NCBI GenBank assembly: GCA_013399875.1
Contig: VXAZ01000263.1
Location: 621,262-685,261 of the forward strand
Source of the DNA: Gymnorhina tibicen
Taxonomy: Eukaryota; Chordata; Aves; Passeriformes; Artamidae
Length of the DNA: 64,000 nucleotides
Reading direction: 5' to 3'
In this document: positions 62,601 to 64,000 of the stretch, piece by piece
Numbering within the stretch: position 1 is the stretch's first letter
Layout of the letters: every line of letters begins with the position of its first letter
Notes under the pieces: model-generated
Seen by the model: only the letters and a program-made list of their open reading frames with translations
Database searches by the model: none
Told to the model about the DNA's origin: nothing
Made by a program: the position numbers and the translations under genes

Positions 62601-64000
62601 AACCGGGCAGGAAAGATAACTCTGCCTTCAGCACTCAGCCCTTCACCTGCCTCTGAGTGTTGGGTAAAACTTCACTAAAGCCAGTCTGGTGGTGTTAACG
62701 GGAGAGCCTGGTAACACCATTAGTGTTGATACAGCTTAACCTCTAACCTGGTTCAGCCAAAATAAGGGTTACCACCAAAATCATATTTTCACAATGCCTA
62801 TCCTCGGGCTTTTTTGGTTACAGAAATGCTATCACAAATTACAACTCCCATCTGACACTACTACACAACTCACATTTTCAAGAACATGTTTGGCCCTCAG
62901 TCACAAACCCTCTTTAGGTAAAGCCTGCTCTCTGATGCAATCGCCGGCTGGTCTCAGTGGAAACTAAACTAACCCAGTATCCAAGATGGAAAAATGTTCT
63001 GTTGTCCATCACAAGTATGCTGAAGCACCACTCCTTCGTGTCAAACACAATTAACACTGTGTGGGAATGAGTCACTGAATGATTTCAGCTCTCTGGAGGA
63101 AACACTGTTGCCCACTTTTTCTTTCAGATGTTCCATCTTCCCAAAAGACACCTCAGATTATACAATGTATTAAGTCTCATTCCTAAGGGTCAGTATAGCA
63201 CGTCAACAGAAGAAACAAAGCTTATTGCCAACTTTCTGCATGCATCATTTGCAATTTTCTTCCATGGGCATTTGCCAACTGAAGCAATCTCAATAATAAA
63301 GGCGAAAATATATATTCCTAGAAGACTATTATATGGAATGATATAGAATGCAATACACTATATATAGCCAGAGAGAAACGATGACTTTAAATGAATGAAA
63401 GCAGTGCTACTTATGTGGTGACAGGAGGATACTGCCTTTTTAAAAAAATATATATCTGTAATGAAAGCTAAGCTGTTATTATGTGTAAAGCAGCTGCAGA
63501 GAAAGTGATAGCATTAAAGGCATTAGAACAAAGATTATCTGTTCTCTGTAATTAAATCCTTTTCCCTACTTTATACCAGATGACTCCTAAGGTCACATGA
63601 GCCCAATTCAAGCATCATCCTTGAAACTAGCCTGAAGAGGTTGTAGACACTCACTGGAAAGCCCTCAACCTACAGGGATTTAATTATTCAGTAATTTCTA
63701 TCCTGCCTTTTCTCTGTGTGAATGGAGAGCTGTAACATCGATCCAAAACATATCTGGGAACAGTCTGGTCTTTGATTATCTTCTGCTTCCTTCACACCTT
63801 TTCCAGTGACCTCTTATACATTTGAGATGACAACACATAAATATCACTTCCTTGCCAGAGCGGGCAGATATTCCTATCCTAGTTCAAATAGCTGCATCAT
63901 ATAAAAATACAAAATGCTGGGTTTTGGTTTCTGAAGTGGGAACATCCATCTCCCAGAGAGCGAGTGCAGTGCCAGGCTGTTTTCATCATGAGTCAAGGGG
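59657..64000. other. Unique sequence, no gene recognised
   Basis: 59900-60260 is somewhat GC-rich with one short frame. From 60480 the DNA is AT-rich. Frames reach 122 codons at 61728-62096 (+) and 99 at 61429-61728 (+) without a recognisable domain. A very AT-rich patch with TATATA wording lies at about 63300-63370. No transposon, RNA gene or CpG island was recognised to the end of the window. Confidence 0.6.

Noticed and set aside
1..64000. tRNA, rRNA, U-snRNA, CRISPR array, phage or operon-like organisation
   Set aside because: No cloverleaf, conserved RNA core, direct-repeat/spacer pattern or tightly packed genes were visible. The sequence is vertebrate non-coding in character.

Overview
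The window reads as a piece of a bird nuclear chromosome. Every clearly recognisable interspersed repeat is a CR1-type non-LTR retrotransposon. There are seven copies, most 5'-truncated, several with the typical CR1 3' end or the conserved C-terminal CR1 reverse-transcriptase peptide. Alu-, L1- or B-type repeats are absent, repeat density is low, the base composition is moderately AT-rich, and nothing resembles compact bacterial or viral coding. No complete protein gene, rRNA, tRNA, known small RNA, CRISPR array or intact endogenous retrovirus could be recognised. The window is best described as intergenic or long-intron DNA.

Layout. 1-15.4 kb: mostly unique sequence with short A-runs, a purine-rich block (about 8.46-8.93 kb), a pyrimidine-rich block (about 11.86-12.26 kb) and a stop-free frame of 361 codons (12920-14005). 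15.4-27.3 kb: an antisense CR1 (15.46-15.88 kb), a perfect CCTT microsatellite (17681-17742), a duplicated T-tract, a 16-bp tandem duplication, a small CpG-rich island (about 23.03-23.24 kb) and a short sense CR1 tail next to it. 27.3-36.6 kb: three more CR1 copies, a stop-poor GC-richer segment after the first, a possible 153-bp exon-like interval at 32567-32719, and a perfect DR5 pair of nuclear-receptor half-sites at 36511-36527 with a third inverted half-site. 36.6-49 kb: unique, AT-rich sequence with one probable MIR/CORE-SINE relic and a stop-poor segment with splice-like signals at 47.4-47.6 kb. 49.3-51.8 kb: two CR1 copies in the same (minus) orientation. The second is the longest and still shows a reverse-transcriptase active-site relic. 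51.8-64 kb: unique sequence with a GT-rich low-complexity tract, a second MIR-like relic, and an ATG-initiated GC-rich frame ending at a splice-donor-like site (59432-59652).

How it works together. The only protein-related content that can be assigned to a family is decayed CR1 reverse transcriptase. Everything else that might be functional (long open frame, exon-like intervals, DR5 element, CpG island) is inferred from sequence shape and needs transcript or conservation data. Many apparent reading frames in this window begin at TTG or CTG, which is not useful evidence in a vertebrate. No novel biological system can be demonstrated from sequence alone. The strongest unexplained items are the 1083-nt stop-free frame and the perfect DR5 cluster.
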